Positions 18,622 through 27,124 are shown, numbered from the stretch's first letter. The stretch is DNA of 64,000 nt from CAZEPJ01 sp964514105 (GCA_964514105.1 CAZEPJ010000011.1:15731-79730), one strand, 5' to 3'. A program made the numbers and translations. The notes: generated by a model not told the origin, from the letters alone.

Positions 18622-18870
18622 TCACCGGGTGTGGCCCGGCAGGGTGATGGTCCCGCAGCTGCCGCTGCCGCACGAGCGCGTGATCCCCCCGGGCCCCTGG
18701 CCCGACGGGGATCCCCCGTCGCCCACGGTGTGGGACACGAGGCTCAGGACCCGCTCCCCGCCCTGGGCGCCGCAGTGGGTGCACTGGATGGCGGCGTTTG
18801 TCCCCCCGGCCATCACGAGAAGCTCGAAGAGATCTCCGCACGCCAGACATCTGAATTCGTAAATCGGCAT
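18622..18870 (-). CDS. FmdB-family zinc ribbon protein
   Basis: This 82-residue protein starts MPIYEFRC and has two CxxC knuckles (C8/C11 and C30/C33), the FmdB putative regulatory zinc-ribbon pattern. The C-terminus is Gly/Ser-rich with two additional cysteines. FmdB was linked to regulation of an amidase operon in Methylophilus, but most members have no known role. The ATG has GGGGAG at good spacing; a TTG nine codons upstream is less likely. A near-consensus promoter lies about 55 bases upstream. The 181 bases after it hold no gene that I can support. Confidence 0.85.
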   Translation of the reverse strand: MPIYEFRCLACGDLFELLVMAGGTNAAIQCTHCGAQGGERVLSLVSHTVGDGGSPSGQGPGGITRSCGSGSCGTITLPGHTR

Positions 18871-18923
18871 CAGGTCATGCTCCCCGTCGCGGTCCAACCA
18901 CCCCTCAACCCCATCCTGACGTC

Positions 18924-18951
18924 ATTATAGGACAGCGCATCGCCGAGTCAA
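18924..18951 (-). promoter_or_regulatory. Near-consensus promoter for the FmdB gene
   Basis: On the minus strand TTGACT, a 16-base spacer and a perfect TATAAT are present. The palindrome TGACGTCA begins at the final T of the -10 box and may be an operator. Confidence 0.75.
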
Positions 18952-19016
18952 TCGACGCCGCCCGCCTCCCCGGATCAGACCTCGGCGCCCATGCGGCCCC
19001 GGCGCCCCTCCCGGAC

Positions 19017-19808
19017 TCAGCGGTTCTGGAACTGGGGTTTTCGCTTTTCCAGAAAGGCCCGAATGGCCTCATGGGTGTCCTCGGACTTGAAGAGCAGTGC
19101 CTGGGCCTGGGCCTCGGCTTCCAAAGCGGCGGCCATGTCGCCTTCGGCCAGGGCCCGATGGATCAGGGCCTTTCCCAAGGCGATGGCCTGGGTGGCCCAT
19201 CCGGCCATCTTCCGGGCCCGTTCCAAAGACGCGCGGCCCAGCTCCTCGTGGGGGATCACCTCGCTCACCATGCCGTACTGCCGGGCCTCCTCTGCCGGGA
19301 CCAGGCGTCCGCTGTAGATCAGCTCCTTGGCTCGCAGGAGCCCGACCAGCCGGGGCAGGATGAAGGAGGCGCCCATGTCGGGGCCCAGGTTGTGGCGGGA
19401 GAAAACCATGCCCATGCGGGCCCGGTCCGAGGCCAGGATGAGGTCGCCGCACAGGGCCAGGCTGCATCCCCCGCCCACGGCCACGCCGTTGACCGCCGTG
19501 ATCATGGGTTTGGGCATGGTGAAGGCCCGCATGACCAACTCTCCCACCCGCTTCATGTGGCGGTAGACCACCGTGGGCGAGGCGTCGATCCATTCCCGGA
19601 GGATCCCCATGTCTCCCCCGGCGGAGAAGGCCTCGCCGGTGCCTGTGAGCAACACGGCCCGAACGCCGTCGTCGTGGGCGGCGTCGGTCATGGCGTGCTC
19701 CAGGCCCTGGAGCACGCCATGGCTCAGGCTGTTCATCTGGGCCGGCCGGTTCATGACGATGCGGGCCACCCCCCCCTCTTTGGTGTACAGCACGTCCTGC
19801 TCAGCCAT
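19017..19808 (-). CDS. Enoyl-CoA hydratase/isomerase (crotonase) family protein
   Basis: The 263-residue product has the crotonase oxyanion-hole segments FSAGGDMG (about residue 62) and NGVAVGGGCSLAL (about 105). The usual first catalytic glutamate (PE-I/T-x-LG) is absent: the aligned segment reads FSRHNLGPDMGAS, the shorter PaaG-like form with an aspartate. The second position (AKELIYSG) keeps its Glu. This favours an isomerase or another crotonase-fold reaction rather than a standard hydratase. It starts 18 bases after the aminotransferase stop and has a GGGAGGAG ribosome site. Confidence 0.88.
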   Translation of the reverse strand: MAEQDVLYTKEGGVARIVMNRPAQMNSLSHGVLQGLEHAMTDAAHDDGVRAVLLTGTGEAFSAGGDMGILREWIDASPTVVYRHMKRVGELVMRAFTMPKPMITAVNGVAVGGGCSLALCGDLILASDRARMGMVFSRHNLGPDMGASFILPRLVGLLRAKELIYSGRLVPAEEARQYGMVSEVIPHEELGRASLERARKMAGWATQAIALGKALIHRALAEGDMAAALEAEAQAQALLFKSEDTHEAIRAFLEKRKPQFQNR

Positions 19809-19826
19809 GTGGACTCCTCCCTGTCC

Positions 19827-20987
19827 TTACCGACGCTTCAACTCTCCCAGGGCCTGTTCCATGCGGGCCAACGCCTCGTCCAGCACATCCCACGACGTGG
19901 CGATGTTGAGGCGGACGAATCCCTCCCCCGCGGGCCCGAACTGGTCTCCCGGGTAGACCACCACCCGGCCGCGGGTCAGGACATGCCTGGCCAGTTCCTG
20001 GCTCTTCATGCCCAGGCCCCGCACGTCCGGGAAGAGAAACGGGGATGCCTGCGGTCGATGGCAGCGCAAGCCGGGCATGGCCCTCACCCGCTCCAGGGAC
20101 CGGTCTCGCATCTCCCGAAGGTGTCCCATGAGGGCGCTGACCCATCGGCTCGAACTGCGCAGCGCCCCCATGGCCGCGGCCTGAGAAAGACAGTCCGTGT
20201 GAACGATCATGCGGCGGCTGGCATCCACCAACCGCTCCCGGAGGGCCGGAGGCGCCACCAGGTACGCCACCCGATACCCCGGGATCCCGAAGGCCTTGCT
20301 GAACCCGAAGGCCGTCACCGTCCTCCGGAAGACCTCCTCTCCCAGCCCAGCCAGGGAGAGGTGCCTTCCCTCGAAGACCATGTCCTCGTAGAGCTCGTCG
20401 ACGAAGATGAGCAGATCGTGGTCCAGGGCCACCCGGGCGATCCCCGCCAGCTCCTCGCGGCTCAGGACGCGCCCCGTGGGGTTGTGGGGGTTGCAGACCA
20501 TCAGGAGGCGGGTTCGCGGCGTCACCAGGGACGCCAGCGTCTCACCGCGAAACCTGAAGCCGTCGTCCATGTCCATGTCGTGGGGAACGGGAGTGGCGCC
20601 GGCGGCCTGGACGTTCTTCCAGAAGGGTCCGTACACGGGGGCCGGGGTCAAAATGGCCTCGTCTCCGGGCCCGAGGAACAGGTACGTGGCCAGGAAGATG
20701 CCGAACATGGTGCCGGGGATGACGACGATCTCCTCCTCGCCGGCGGGGATGCCGTTGGCACTTCGGACCTTCTCGGCCAAAAGCCGCCTCAGCTCCGGTT
20801 CCCCCTGATACGGGCCGTACGGTGTCCTGTCGTCGCGAAGCCAGGCCTCCACGGTCTCCCGCACCTCGGGCGGGGGCGGGTAGTCGATGTCCGCCACGGA
20901 CAGGGGGATGACGTCCCGATCCCACCGCCCCCACTTCTGATGGGCTCGACGAAACAGGTATTCGCGATCGATCCTGCCGAAATCCAT
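19827..20987 (-). CDS. PLP-dependent class I/II aminotransferase or MalY/PatB-like C-S lyase
   Basis: The 386-residue fold-type I enzyme shows CNPHNPTGR (165-173), the PLP-phenol aspartate in VDELY (about 197) and the Schiff-base lysine K231 in FSKAFGIPGYR. The N-terminal PLSVADIDYPPPPEV resembles the MalY/PatB group, in which C-S lyases share the fold with true aminotransferases, so either activity is possible. The ATG has AAAGGAGA upstream. It is divergent from the rubredoxin-like gene and leads into the crotonase gene. Confidence 0.88.
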   Translation of the reverse strand: MDFGRIDREYLFRRAHQKWGRWDRDVIPLSVADIDYPPPPEVRETVEAWLRDDRTPYGPYQGEPELRRLLAEKVRSANGIPAGEEEIVVIPGTMFGIFLATYLFLGPGDEAILTPAPVYGPFWKNVQAAGATPVPHDMDMDDGFRFRGETLASLVTPRTRLLMVCNPHNPTGRVLSREELAGIARVALDHDLLIFVDELYEDMVFEGRHLSLAGLGEEVFRRTVTAFGFSKAFGIPGYRVAYLVAPPALRERLVDASRRMIVHTDCLSQAAAMGALRSSSRWVSALMGHLREMRDRSLERVRAMPGLRCHRPQASPFLFPDVRGLGMKSQELARHVLTRGRVVVYPGDQFGPAGEGFVRLNIATSWDVLDEALARMEQALGELKRR

Positions 20988-21005
20988 ATCCCGCTCTCCT
21001 TTGAA

Positions 21006-21023
21006 TGGGGGCCCTGGCCCCCA
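21006..21023. promoter_or_regulatory. 18-base palindrome in the aminotransferase leader
   Basis: TGGGGGCC and GGCCCCCA flank CT, just upstream of the aminotransferase ribosome site and inside the divergent intergenic region. It could be an operator or a translation-controlling hairpin. Confidence 0.4.
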
Positions 21024-21056
21024 GAATCGAAAAGGTCTGCCCTGTGCCACCCCGCC

Positions 21057-21085
21057 TTGTCCCCCGGCCGGGTTCCCCGTACAAT
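21057..21085 (+). promoter_or_regulatory. Promoter for the rubredoxin-like gene
   Basis: TTGTCC, a 17-base spacer and TACAAT lie 25 bases before the ATG. The -10 box matches five of six positions and the -35 box four of six. Confidence 0.6.
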
Positions 21086-21110
21086 GGGTCAAAACCCTCG
21101 GAGGTGCCCC

Positions 21111-21296
21111 ATGCCCCAGTGGAAATGCGCCAATTGCGGATACACGTTCGCGGACGACCGGCTCCCGGCCCAGTGCCCCTCCTGCAAGGAACGCTGCTCC
21201 TTCTCGGACGTGTCGTGCTATACGCCCGAGTGCGGCGGGCCCGGCTCCGGGAACATCGACCCGAGGCTGGTCCAGCAGGACCCCAAGAAGGTCTGA
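21111..21296 (+). CDS. Small rubredoxin-like cysteine-rich protein
   Basis: This 61-residue protein has CxxC knuckles at C6/C9 and C22/C25, spaced like the iron site of rubredoxins and the N-terminal domain of rubrerythrin-type proteins (WKCANCGYTF, QCPSCKE). Extra cysteines at 29, 36 and 41 suggest a second metal site or disulfides. GGAGG lies six bases before the ATG and a good promoter is present. The likely role is one-electron transfer or metal binding in the cytoplasm. Confidence 0.85.
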   Translation: MPQWKCANCGYTFADDRLPAQCPSCKERCSFSDVSCYTPECGGPGSGNIDPRLVQQDPKKV

Positions 21297-21324
21297 GCCC
21301 GCAGGCGTCCCAGCTGCGCGCCCG

Positions 21325-22743
21325 TCACGGCCGGGGGGGACGGGTCGTCTTGCGCCTCCGTCGCTGATCGCGCAAGACCGTTGCGTATACTCGGGAGGCC
21401 CGCTCGGCCGTGTCGAACACCGGCACCCCCGCCTCCGCGAAGGGCCGGCCGAAGTCGGGATCGAAACCCGGGATATTCACCATGACAAAGGGTTTTCCGG
21501 TCTCCTTCCGCATGCCGATGATGCTGCGCGCGAAGTCGCGGTTGGCCTGGGCGGAGAACCCCCGGCCGATGACCATGACCCCGTCCACCCCCGGGTCCTC
21601 GGCGGCGGCCCGGGCGGCTTGCTCGTAGATCGCCATGTCCAGGGAGGCGGAAAGCCCCACATCGACGGGATTGGCCACGCTGGTCCCGGTGGGGGGGACG
21701 ATCTCCCTGAGCCTCGCCCGGGTGTGGAGGGAGAGCTCCGCCAGCCGCAGGCCCCGGGCCCCGCAGGCCTCCGCGGCGGACACCGCCAGTCCGCCGGGGC
21801 CGGATACGATGGCCAAACGCCCCCCGAGGCCGTGGGGCAGGAGGGCGAAGCCGACCATGGCGTCCACCCACGCCTCGAAACCGACCACAGGCACGCCCCC
21901 GCCCTGACGGGCCACGGCCTGCCAGATCTCCCGCGAACCTGCCATGGAGCCCGTGTGGGATCGGGCCGCCCGCTCTCCCTCCGGGGTGAGGCCCACCTTC
22001 CAGAGGACGACCGGCTTCTCCGCGGCCGCGGCGCGCAGGGCGTGGAGAAAACGGGGCCCGTCCTTGATCCCCTCCACATAGGCCCCGATGATCCCGGTCC
22101 TGCTGTCCTGCCCCAGATAGAGGAGGAAGTCCTCAGTGGCCAGGTCGCACTGGTTGCCCAGGCTCACCACCTTGCTGAAGCGAAGCCCCCTTAAGGGGGC
22201 CATGCGCCCGAGGATGTTGCCCAGGGAGCCGCTCTGGGTGATGACCCCCACGGGGCCGGGCTCCCGGGAGAGCTCGGGGAAGAAGGAGAGGCCCGATTCG
22301 GGGACGTAGAAGCCCATGCAGTTGGGGCCCACCAGGCGCATGCCCGAGACCCGGGCAGCATCCAACAGGGCGGCCTCCAGGGCCCTGCCCTGTTCGGTCC
22401 CCATCTCGCCGAACCCCGAGGTATAGAGGACGGCCCCTTTGACCCCCTTTTCCGCACAGTCCCGGATCACCCCCAGGGCGTCGGACGCGGGGACCATGAC
22501 GATGGCCAGGTCCACGGGGTCCGGTATGGCGGAGACCCGGGGGTACGCGGGGAGGCCGTCGATCTGCCGTGCCTCGGGGTGGACCGGGAAGATGGGCCCG
22601 GGGAATCCCTGGTCCCGGAGGGCCATGAGAAAGAGCCTGCCCGTCTTCATCCCCCGGGGAACGCCCACCACGGCCACCGACCGCGGATGGAAGAGCCCGT
22701 GGATCTGCTGCAGCAAGGCGGTTGTGTCGTCGGCCATGCTCAT
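21325..22743 (-). CDS. NDP-forming acyl-CoA synthetase, alpha chain only
   Basis: This 472-residue protein has an N-terminal CoA-binding Rossmann domain (FHPRSVAVVGVPRG) followed by the succinyl-CoA-ligase-like domains (LVGPNCMGFY, VVSLGNQCDLATEDFL). The motif ARSHTGSMAG contains the phosphorylated histidine typical of acetate-CoA ligase (ADP-forming) alpha chains. The ATP-grasp beta chain is absent here and not encoded next door, so a partner elsewhere is needed for ATP formation. The start overlaps the Smr gene stop (ATGA). The direction in vivo could be energy-conserving acyl-CoA cleavage or acid activation. Confidence 0.88.
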   Translation of the reverse strand: MSMADDTTALLQQIHGLFHPRSVAVVGVPRGMKTGRLFLMALRDQGFPGPIFPVHPEARQIDGLPAYPRVSAIPDPVDLAIVMVPASDALGVIRDCAEKGVKGAVLYTSGFGEMGTEQGRALEAALLDAARVSGMRLVGPNCMGFYVPESGLSFFPELSREPGPVGVITQSGSLGNILGRMAPLRGLRFSKVVSLGNQCDLATEDFLLYLGQDSRTGIIGAYVEGIKDGPRFLHALRAAAAEKPVVLWKVGLTPEGERAARSHTGSMAGSREIWQAVARQGGGVPVVGFEAWVDAMVGFALLPHGLGGRLAIVSGPGGLAVSAAEACGARGLRLAELSLHTRARLREIVPPTGTSVANPVDVGLSASLDMAIYEQAARAAAEDPGVDGVMVIGRGFSAQANRDFARSIIGMRKETGKPFVMVNIPGFDPDFGRPFAEAGVPVFDTAERASRVYATVLRDQRRRRKTTRPPRP

Positions 22744-23039
22744 GGGTCGGCGCCCTCCGGCGGCCGGGCTCTGAGCCGAACCAAGGTGGATCCCCAGTCG
22801 CCGCCCTCCCGGTCTGCCAGGTGAAACTCGGCCACGCCTTCCAGCCGGCGAAGGACGGCGTGGACCTTTTCCCGAAGGAACCCCTTGCCCTTGCCGTGAA
22901 TGATGCGCACGCGCAGCAGCCCTCTGTCCCGGCAGGCCTCCAGGTAGTCGGACACGAGGTCGGGCACCTCCCCGGGCCGAAAGCAGTGGAGATCCAGTGT
23001 GTCCGAGATCTCCAGGACGACGGGTGGCTCGTGGATCAC
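22740..23039 (-). CDS. Smr-domain protein, small
   Basis: The 99-residue protein carries the Smr signature: LDLH at 15-18 and the HGKG loop at 48-51. Smr domains bind or nick nucleic acids, as in the C-terminus of MutS2. This is a stand-alone domain. A GTG start preceded by GGGAG at seven bases is chosen. The frame is open up to a TTG at 23108 without a clear ribosome site. It overlaps the acyl-CoA synthetase start by four bases. Confidence 0.85.
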   Translation of the reverse strand: MIHEPPVVLEISDTLDLHCFRPGEVPDLVSDYLEACRDRGLLRVRIIHGKGKGFLREKVHAVLRRLEGVAEFHLADREGGDWGSTLVRLRARPPEGADP

Positions 23040-23391
23040 GAACAAACTCCCTGCCCGTGCGGGGTCCGCGGCCGCCCGTTCTATAGCACGGGCCGAGGGC
23101 GGGATCAAGGGGCAGGGCGGTGTGACCGCGTCCGGCCGGTCCCGTGTGACGGGCGGGCGTGCCAGTTCGCAGACGGGGGATGTTCACCTCCCGCGGCACG
23201 CCGGATCGCCCCCCCATCAGGGGGGAAGCAACGCCTGCCCCGGCTGTCAGCCCGCACGGCCCGGGTGCCCGGTGGTCCTGCTTCTCCGGCAGGACTCTGG
23301 GGACAAAAGTCCGTCGCCCGGGGCCGGGGGGCAGATGTCACCGGCCTTCCCCGGCCTGCGGGAGGCAATCCCCCGCAGGGGTGATGGCGCC
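23040..23391. other. Intergenic region without a supported gene
   Basis: About 350 bases lie between the Smr gene and the end of the FecR/DUF6600-like gene. I see two GC hairpins besides the one listed at 23355: GTCCTGC/GCAGGAC at 23275-23295 with a seven-base loop, and CCCCCC-ATCA-GGGGGG at 23210-23225. No convincing RNA gene or riboswitch was recognised. Confidence 0.5.
23355..23379 (-). terminator. Hairpin just after the Gln-rich FecR-like gene
   Basis: CCTGCGGG and CCCGCAGG pair around a nine-base loop, 13 bases beyond the inferred stop codon. There is no U-tract, so termination strength is uncertain. Confidence 0.4.
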
Positions 23392-25541
23392 TCACCTCAC
23401 GGGCGGCGGGCAGGGGGGTTGACCCGGCTGGCCGCAGGGGGGCGGTTGCTGCTGCTTTTGCTTCTGCTGCCGCTGCTGGGGCTCCTGTCTTTGCTCCTGC
23501 TGCGGTTGCTGTCTTTGCCGCTCCTGCTCCTGCCGCTGGCGCATCTCCTGCTGCTGTCGTTGCTGCTCCTGGCGTTGCCGCTCCTCCTGCTCGCGACGCT
23601 TTTGCTCCTGCTGCTGTTGGATCTGCTGCTGGCGCTGCCTCTCCAGTTCCTGCCTCTGCCGCTGGTCCTGCTGCTGTCTTTCATGCTTCTCCCGCTGCCG
23701 CTGCTCGTCCTGCTGCTGNNNNNNNNNNNNNNNNNNNNNNNNNNNNNNNNNNNNNNNNNNNNNNNNNNNNNNNNNNNNNNNNNNNNNNNNNNNNNNNNNN
23801 NNNNNNNNNNNNNNNNNNGCTGCTGGCGTTGCTCGGATTCGTGCCCGATCCGGTCGGGCTGCTGCCCCGTTCCCGGGCCCGCCGGCTGTTGGGGGGAGAC
23901 CCGGGGGTCCTTGCCCGTGGCGGGGGTCGGCGCCGGTGGGGTCTCCCGCCGGGGTGCGGGCGCCGGGGGCGGCGCGCCAAAAGGGGCGCCCTCCTGCCTC
24001 CGAACGGGCCGGTCTCCTCCCCGCTTCACGGGTTTCTGTTCGAAGGTCTCAGCTCCCTTGCCGGCCTCCGCCGCCTTGACGATGCGCACCGACGCCCGGG
24101 GCTCAGGGACCTTGCGCTGGACCGCCGCGTGAGCAGGAGCCTCCTTGGGGGAAGCCGTCGCCCTGGATTTCAGCAGGGCGGCGGTCTCGGCCCTGGCGGC
24201 CACGCCGGCCTGGCGGCTCCGGACCTGCTCGGACACCACCGAATGGGGTTTTCGGGAGGGCGCCTGGGCCCCGAATCGATGCCGCCCCTGGAGGTTGGCC
24301 GCTCCCACGATCTCCCGGGAGATGACCGGGGCGAACCGGCCCCCGGCGTTCACCTGGCGGACGACCTCCGGGTTCCCAACGGGCTCGTACCGACGGGCTC
24401 CCCGGTACAGATCCCTCTTGGAGATCACCACCGTCTTGTGGATGTTGACGAGCTTGACGCGCTGGACATGGGGAACGGCCGCGCCGCGCGCGTACAGCAC
24501 GGTCCCGGGCCCCCAGTAGTGACGGGCATAGTAGTCCTCCCGCCAGGTCAGGGGCACCCAGGCGATGTGATCGTCCGTGTACAGCCACGCCACGCGGCCG
24601 GGGCACCACGGCAGGAACCCGGCGGCAACGGGGCGAGGCGGCCGCCAGTACCAGAACCCGTTGAAGAAGACCCAGCCTCCGTAGTGGTGGGTCACGTATC
24701 CGAAGGGCTCGGCAGGCACCCAGACCTGTTCATCGTACCAGGTGGTCCACCGCCCCACCGTGTACGGGGCCCAATCCGCCCCTGCGTGGGGGCGCCAGTA
24801 ATAGTCCGTCTCGCCCTCGTACGTGACCTGCTCCCACGCGCCGTGTTCCGCCAGGGCGGCGGCATCGTACTGGAGTTCCTCGGGCAGGTGGCGGGAGGCC
24901 GGCGTTTGGGCCAGCAAGCGATCCCGGGCCTCATTCCATTGATCCCACTCCGGGTCCGGGTACCCGTCGCCCGACTCCACGGTCCTGGCATCGACCATGA
25001 GGGAGGGGGAGCCTTGGGAGATCTCGTAGCGGGTCTGGCGGTGGCCGTGGACCAGGGTCAAGGCGCCCCGAAGCGGCGATACCTCCATGGAGTCGTCCCC
25101 CACGTACAGGTCGAACGCGGCGGGGGCCTCCGCCAGCATGTACCCGAAGGGGGTCTCCACCTTGAGCATCCCGCCGGACCGAGCGGTCTGGAACCTGATC
25201 ACGCCCGAATCCGAGTACACCGCCACCAAGTCCCTTCGCACGGCATCGATCTCGATCTTGGTGGCCTCGGCCATGCGAAGCGTCACGCCGCCGGGGAATC
25301 GGATCTCGGCCCGCCCCCCCACATCCGAGTAAAAGACGTCGCCGGCGGTCAAGGGCGTATCGGGCGCCACCAGGGCCCAGTCCTCCTCGTCCGGCACATA
25401 GCGCATCACGTCGTTGTCCACGTGGGTCACGCGGCCCACCAGGATCTGCTCCTGGGCCCCGGCCGCCGCGGCCAGCAGGAGCAAGACGCCGACGAGAAGC
25501 ATGGTGAGTCGGCATCGCTGCACGCAGGGGGACTTGGACAT
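23392..25541 (-). CDS. Large FecR/DUF6600-like envelope protein with Gln-rich coiled-coil tail, interrupted by an assembly gap
   Basis: The protein has a signal peptide (hydrophobic run ending AAAAGAQ), a FecR-like beta domain (GDVFYSDVGGRAEIRFPGG), then a Trp/Tyr/Pro-rich DUF6600-like region with repeated W-x-P and YG motifs, a basic Pro-rich linker and a Gln/Glu/Arg-rich tail. The ATG has GGAGG eight bases upstream. The 100-N gap lies in the CAG-rich tail. Left of the gap, the Gln-rich frame ends in TGA at 23392-23394, whereas simple read-through of the 100 N shifts to a Ser/Arg frame. The true gap length should therefore be 2 modulo 3. The protein is probably periplasmic or outer-membrane associated. 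Confidence 0.8.
23719..23818. other. Assembly gap, exactly 100 N
   Basis: One hundred N, the conventional placeholder for an unknown gap length. Both edges are CAG/CTG-rich coding repeats, which explains why assembly failed here. Confidence 0.98.
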
Positions 25542-25616
25542 GGTCGCAACCTCCAGCAAGGAGTCTCTGCCCATTTGACGTTCCGCCACGGCCCCGAGTT
25601 GTCAGGACTTGCGGCA

Positions 25617-26375
25617 TCAGCCCAGGGGGGGGATCTCCTTGACGCACCGAAAGCCCAGCCAGTGGGCGCCGTTCCTGGGGTCCTCCGGGGTCCACCGGCA
25701 GGTGACGCGGACGAAGGTGGCCGAACCCAGGAAGCAGCCTCCACGCATGGGGAGATGATCGCCCTGCCAGCGCCCCTCGCACATCTCCCAGACGTTGCCG
25801 CTCATATCGTAGCAGCCGTACGGGCTCACGCCGTCGTCGAACATCCCGATCTCCGAGGTCCTCTGGAGGCCGGACTCCCTGGAGTTGCAACGCCCCGGGA
25901 GGAACTCATTTCCCCAAGCCCACCAGCGCTGATCCGTCCCCCTTGCCGCCTTCTCCCACTGGGCCTCAGAGGGAAGGGACTTGCCTGCCCAGCGGGCGTA
26001 GGTCCGGGCGTCGCTCCAACCGACTCCCACCACGGGCTGCATGGGCTGGCTCCAGAGGGGCTCGTCCCACAGCCACGGCGTCCTGTGGCCCGTCTCCTTC
26101 ACGAACTTGCGATATTGATAGTTGGTCACCGGGTAGCGGTCGATGAAGAAACCATCCACATGGACGATCCGGGCGGGGACCTCGGTGAGAAACAGGGGGG
26201 TCTCCCGCTGGTCGAGGAGGAAGACCTGCTGGATCTCGTCCTGGGAGAGCCCCATGACGAAGGGCCCCGACGGGACGTGGACCATCTCGGCACCGTCCAC
26301 CGGGGCCACCAGGCTGTCGGGTACGGGGCCCAAGCCCAGATCGCTACGGATGTCCCACGGATTCTCGGCGGCCAA
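25617..26375 (-). CDS. FGE/SUMF1-fold protein lacking the formylglycine-forming cysteine pair
   Basis: The 252-residue product has the sulfatase-modifying-factor fold: FVMG, IDRYPVTNYQYRKFV, LPSEAQWEKAARG, GNVWEM and a final LGFRCV. In true formylglycine generators two copper-binding cysteines follow RGGS; here that stretch reads RGGCFLGSATFV, so the pair is missing. It is probably a non-catalytic or differently acting family member, such as regulators or accessory proteins of the same fold. The start is TTG with GGAGG six bases upstream; no in-frame ATG is suitable. It lies between two other minus-strand envelope or metabolic genes. Confidence 0.85.
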   Translation of the reverse strand: MAAENPWDIRSDLGLGPVPDSLVAPVDGAEMVHVPSGPFVMGLSQDEIQQVFLLDQRETPLFLTEVPARIVHVDGFFIDRYPVTNYQYRKFVKETGHRTPWLWDEPLWSQPMQPVVGVGWSDARTYARWAGKSLPSEAQWEKAARGTDQRWWAWGNEFLPGRCNSRESGLQRTSEIGMFDDGVSPYGCYDMSGNVWEMCEGRWQGDHLPMRGGCFLGSATFVRVTCRWTPEDPRNGAHWLGFRCVKEIPPLG

Positions 26376-26420
26376 CCGCCACCTCCATGAACGGTCTGCC
26401 CGGGCCCACTGCCGTGGCCG

Positions 26421-27110
26421 TCAATCCCTCTCCTTCGCCGCCTCTTGGGAGCGCGCCGGGGATGCCGGTGCCCTTCCCACCCGTTCCAGGGCCTTGCGAC
26501 CGAGTTCCTCGGAGTACCGGGTCCACCCCCGGGGCTTGCCGGCAGGGATCCATCGGATCTCGAACCGGCAGGTCTCCGCTCCCTTGGGTATGATCTGGGT
26601 GAAATGGGCGTCGGCGGCGATGCCCGTCTTCTCCTCAAAGGCCTCCAGGAGCCCCTGGACCAGATGCCGCTGCACCCGGCAGTCGAAGGGCCGATAGTGC
26701 TCCTGGTGAGGGCACCAGAGGATGTCGCACACGCAGGTGCTCTCGTCCAGGACCTGGGGCCGCTCGGGAGAGGCCCAGATCTCCTCGTTGACGTAGGTGA
26801 CGAAAGCCGAGATGGCGCGGATCTCCGGGGTCCCCGGCCGAATGGCCCACTGCCGCAGCACCTCCCGTCCGATCTCTCGCCCCAGATCGGTGAGGGCCCC
26901 TGCCATGGCCTCCTGCCCCGAGGCCCCGAAGCGGGCCTCCGCCGCCTCCATCATGCGGATCACCGCCAGGGACATCATCTGCCCCCACCGGAACAGGCGG
27001 GCCGGGTCGTAGTCCGGGCGAACCAGGACCTCTTGCCTCAGGGTTTCAACGGCGGCCTGGAAATGCCGGCTCAGGACCAGGCCGGATCGCTCCCAGCGCG
27101 CCTCTTCCAT
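26421..27110 (-). CDS. L-2-amino-thiazoline-4-carboxylate hydrolase-like protein
   Basis: The 229-residue protein has an alpha-helical N-terminal half and a C-terminal half with STCVCDILWCPHQEHYRPFDCRVQ and AETCRFEIRW. This arrangement of cysteines and a CPH motif recalls the ATC hydrolase family, which opens a thiazoline ring on the way to L-cysteine in Pseudomonas. The similarity is judged by eye and activity is unproven. GGGAGGG precedes the chosen ATG at six bases. The polysaccharide deacetylase gene ends 14 bases upstream, so they form one transcript. Confidence 0.55.
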   Translation of the reverse strand: MEEARWERSGLVLSRHFQAAVETLRQEVLVRPDYDPARLFRWGQMMSLAVIRMMEAAEARFGASGQEAMAGALTDLGREIGREVLRQWAIRPGTPEIRAISAFVTYVNEEIWASPERPQVLDESTCVCDILWCPHQEHYRPFDCRVQRHLVQGLLEAFEEKTGIAADAHFTQIIPKGAETCRFEIRWIPAGKPRGWTRYSEELGRKALERVGRAPASPARSQEAAKERD

Positions 27111-27124
27111 CCCAAACCCTCCCT

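Noticed and set aside
23160..23210. Minus-strand GGGAGGTGAACATCCC weakly recalls part of a cobalamin riboswitch.
   Set aside because: The conserved B12 box and flanking stems are not present, and the downstream gene (Smr) is not a usual target.
23378..23400. GGTGATGGCGCCTCACC resembles the first stem of the fluoride riboswitch.
   Set aside because: The required downstream elements (AACCGCC-like and GGCTGATG-like segments) are absent, and the plus strand here runs antisense into the FecR-like gene.
23397..23718. Ser/Arg-rich C-terminus obtained by reading straight through the 100 N.
   Set aside because: It is a frame artefact of the placeholder gap; the Gln-rich frame continues the sequence seen before the gap.
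23450..23720. CTG/CAG-rich tract considered as a CRISPR array or noncoding repeat.
   Set aside because: Units are irregular codon-level repeats encoding a Gln-rich coiled coil, with no repeat-spacer pattern.
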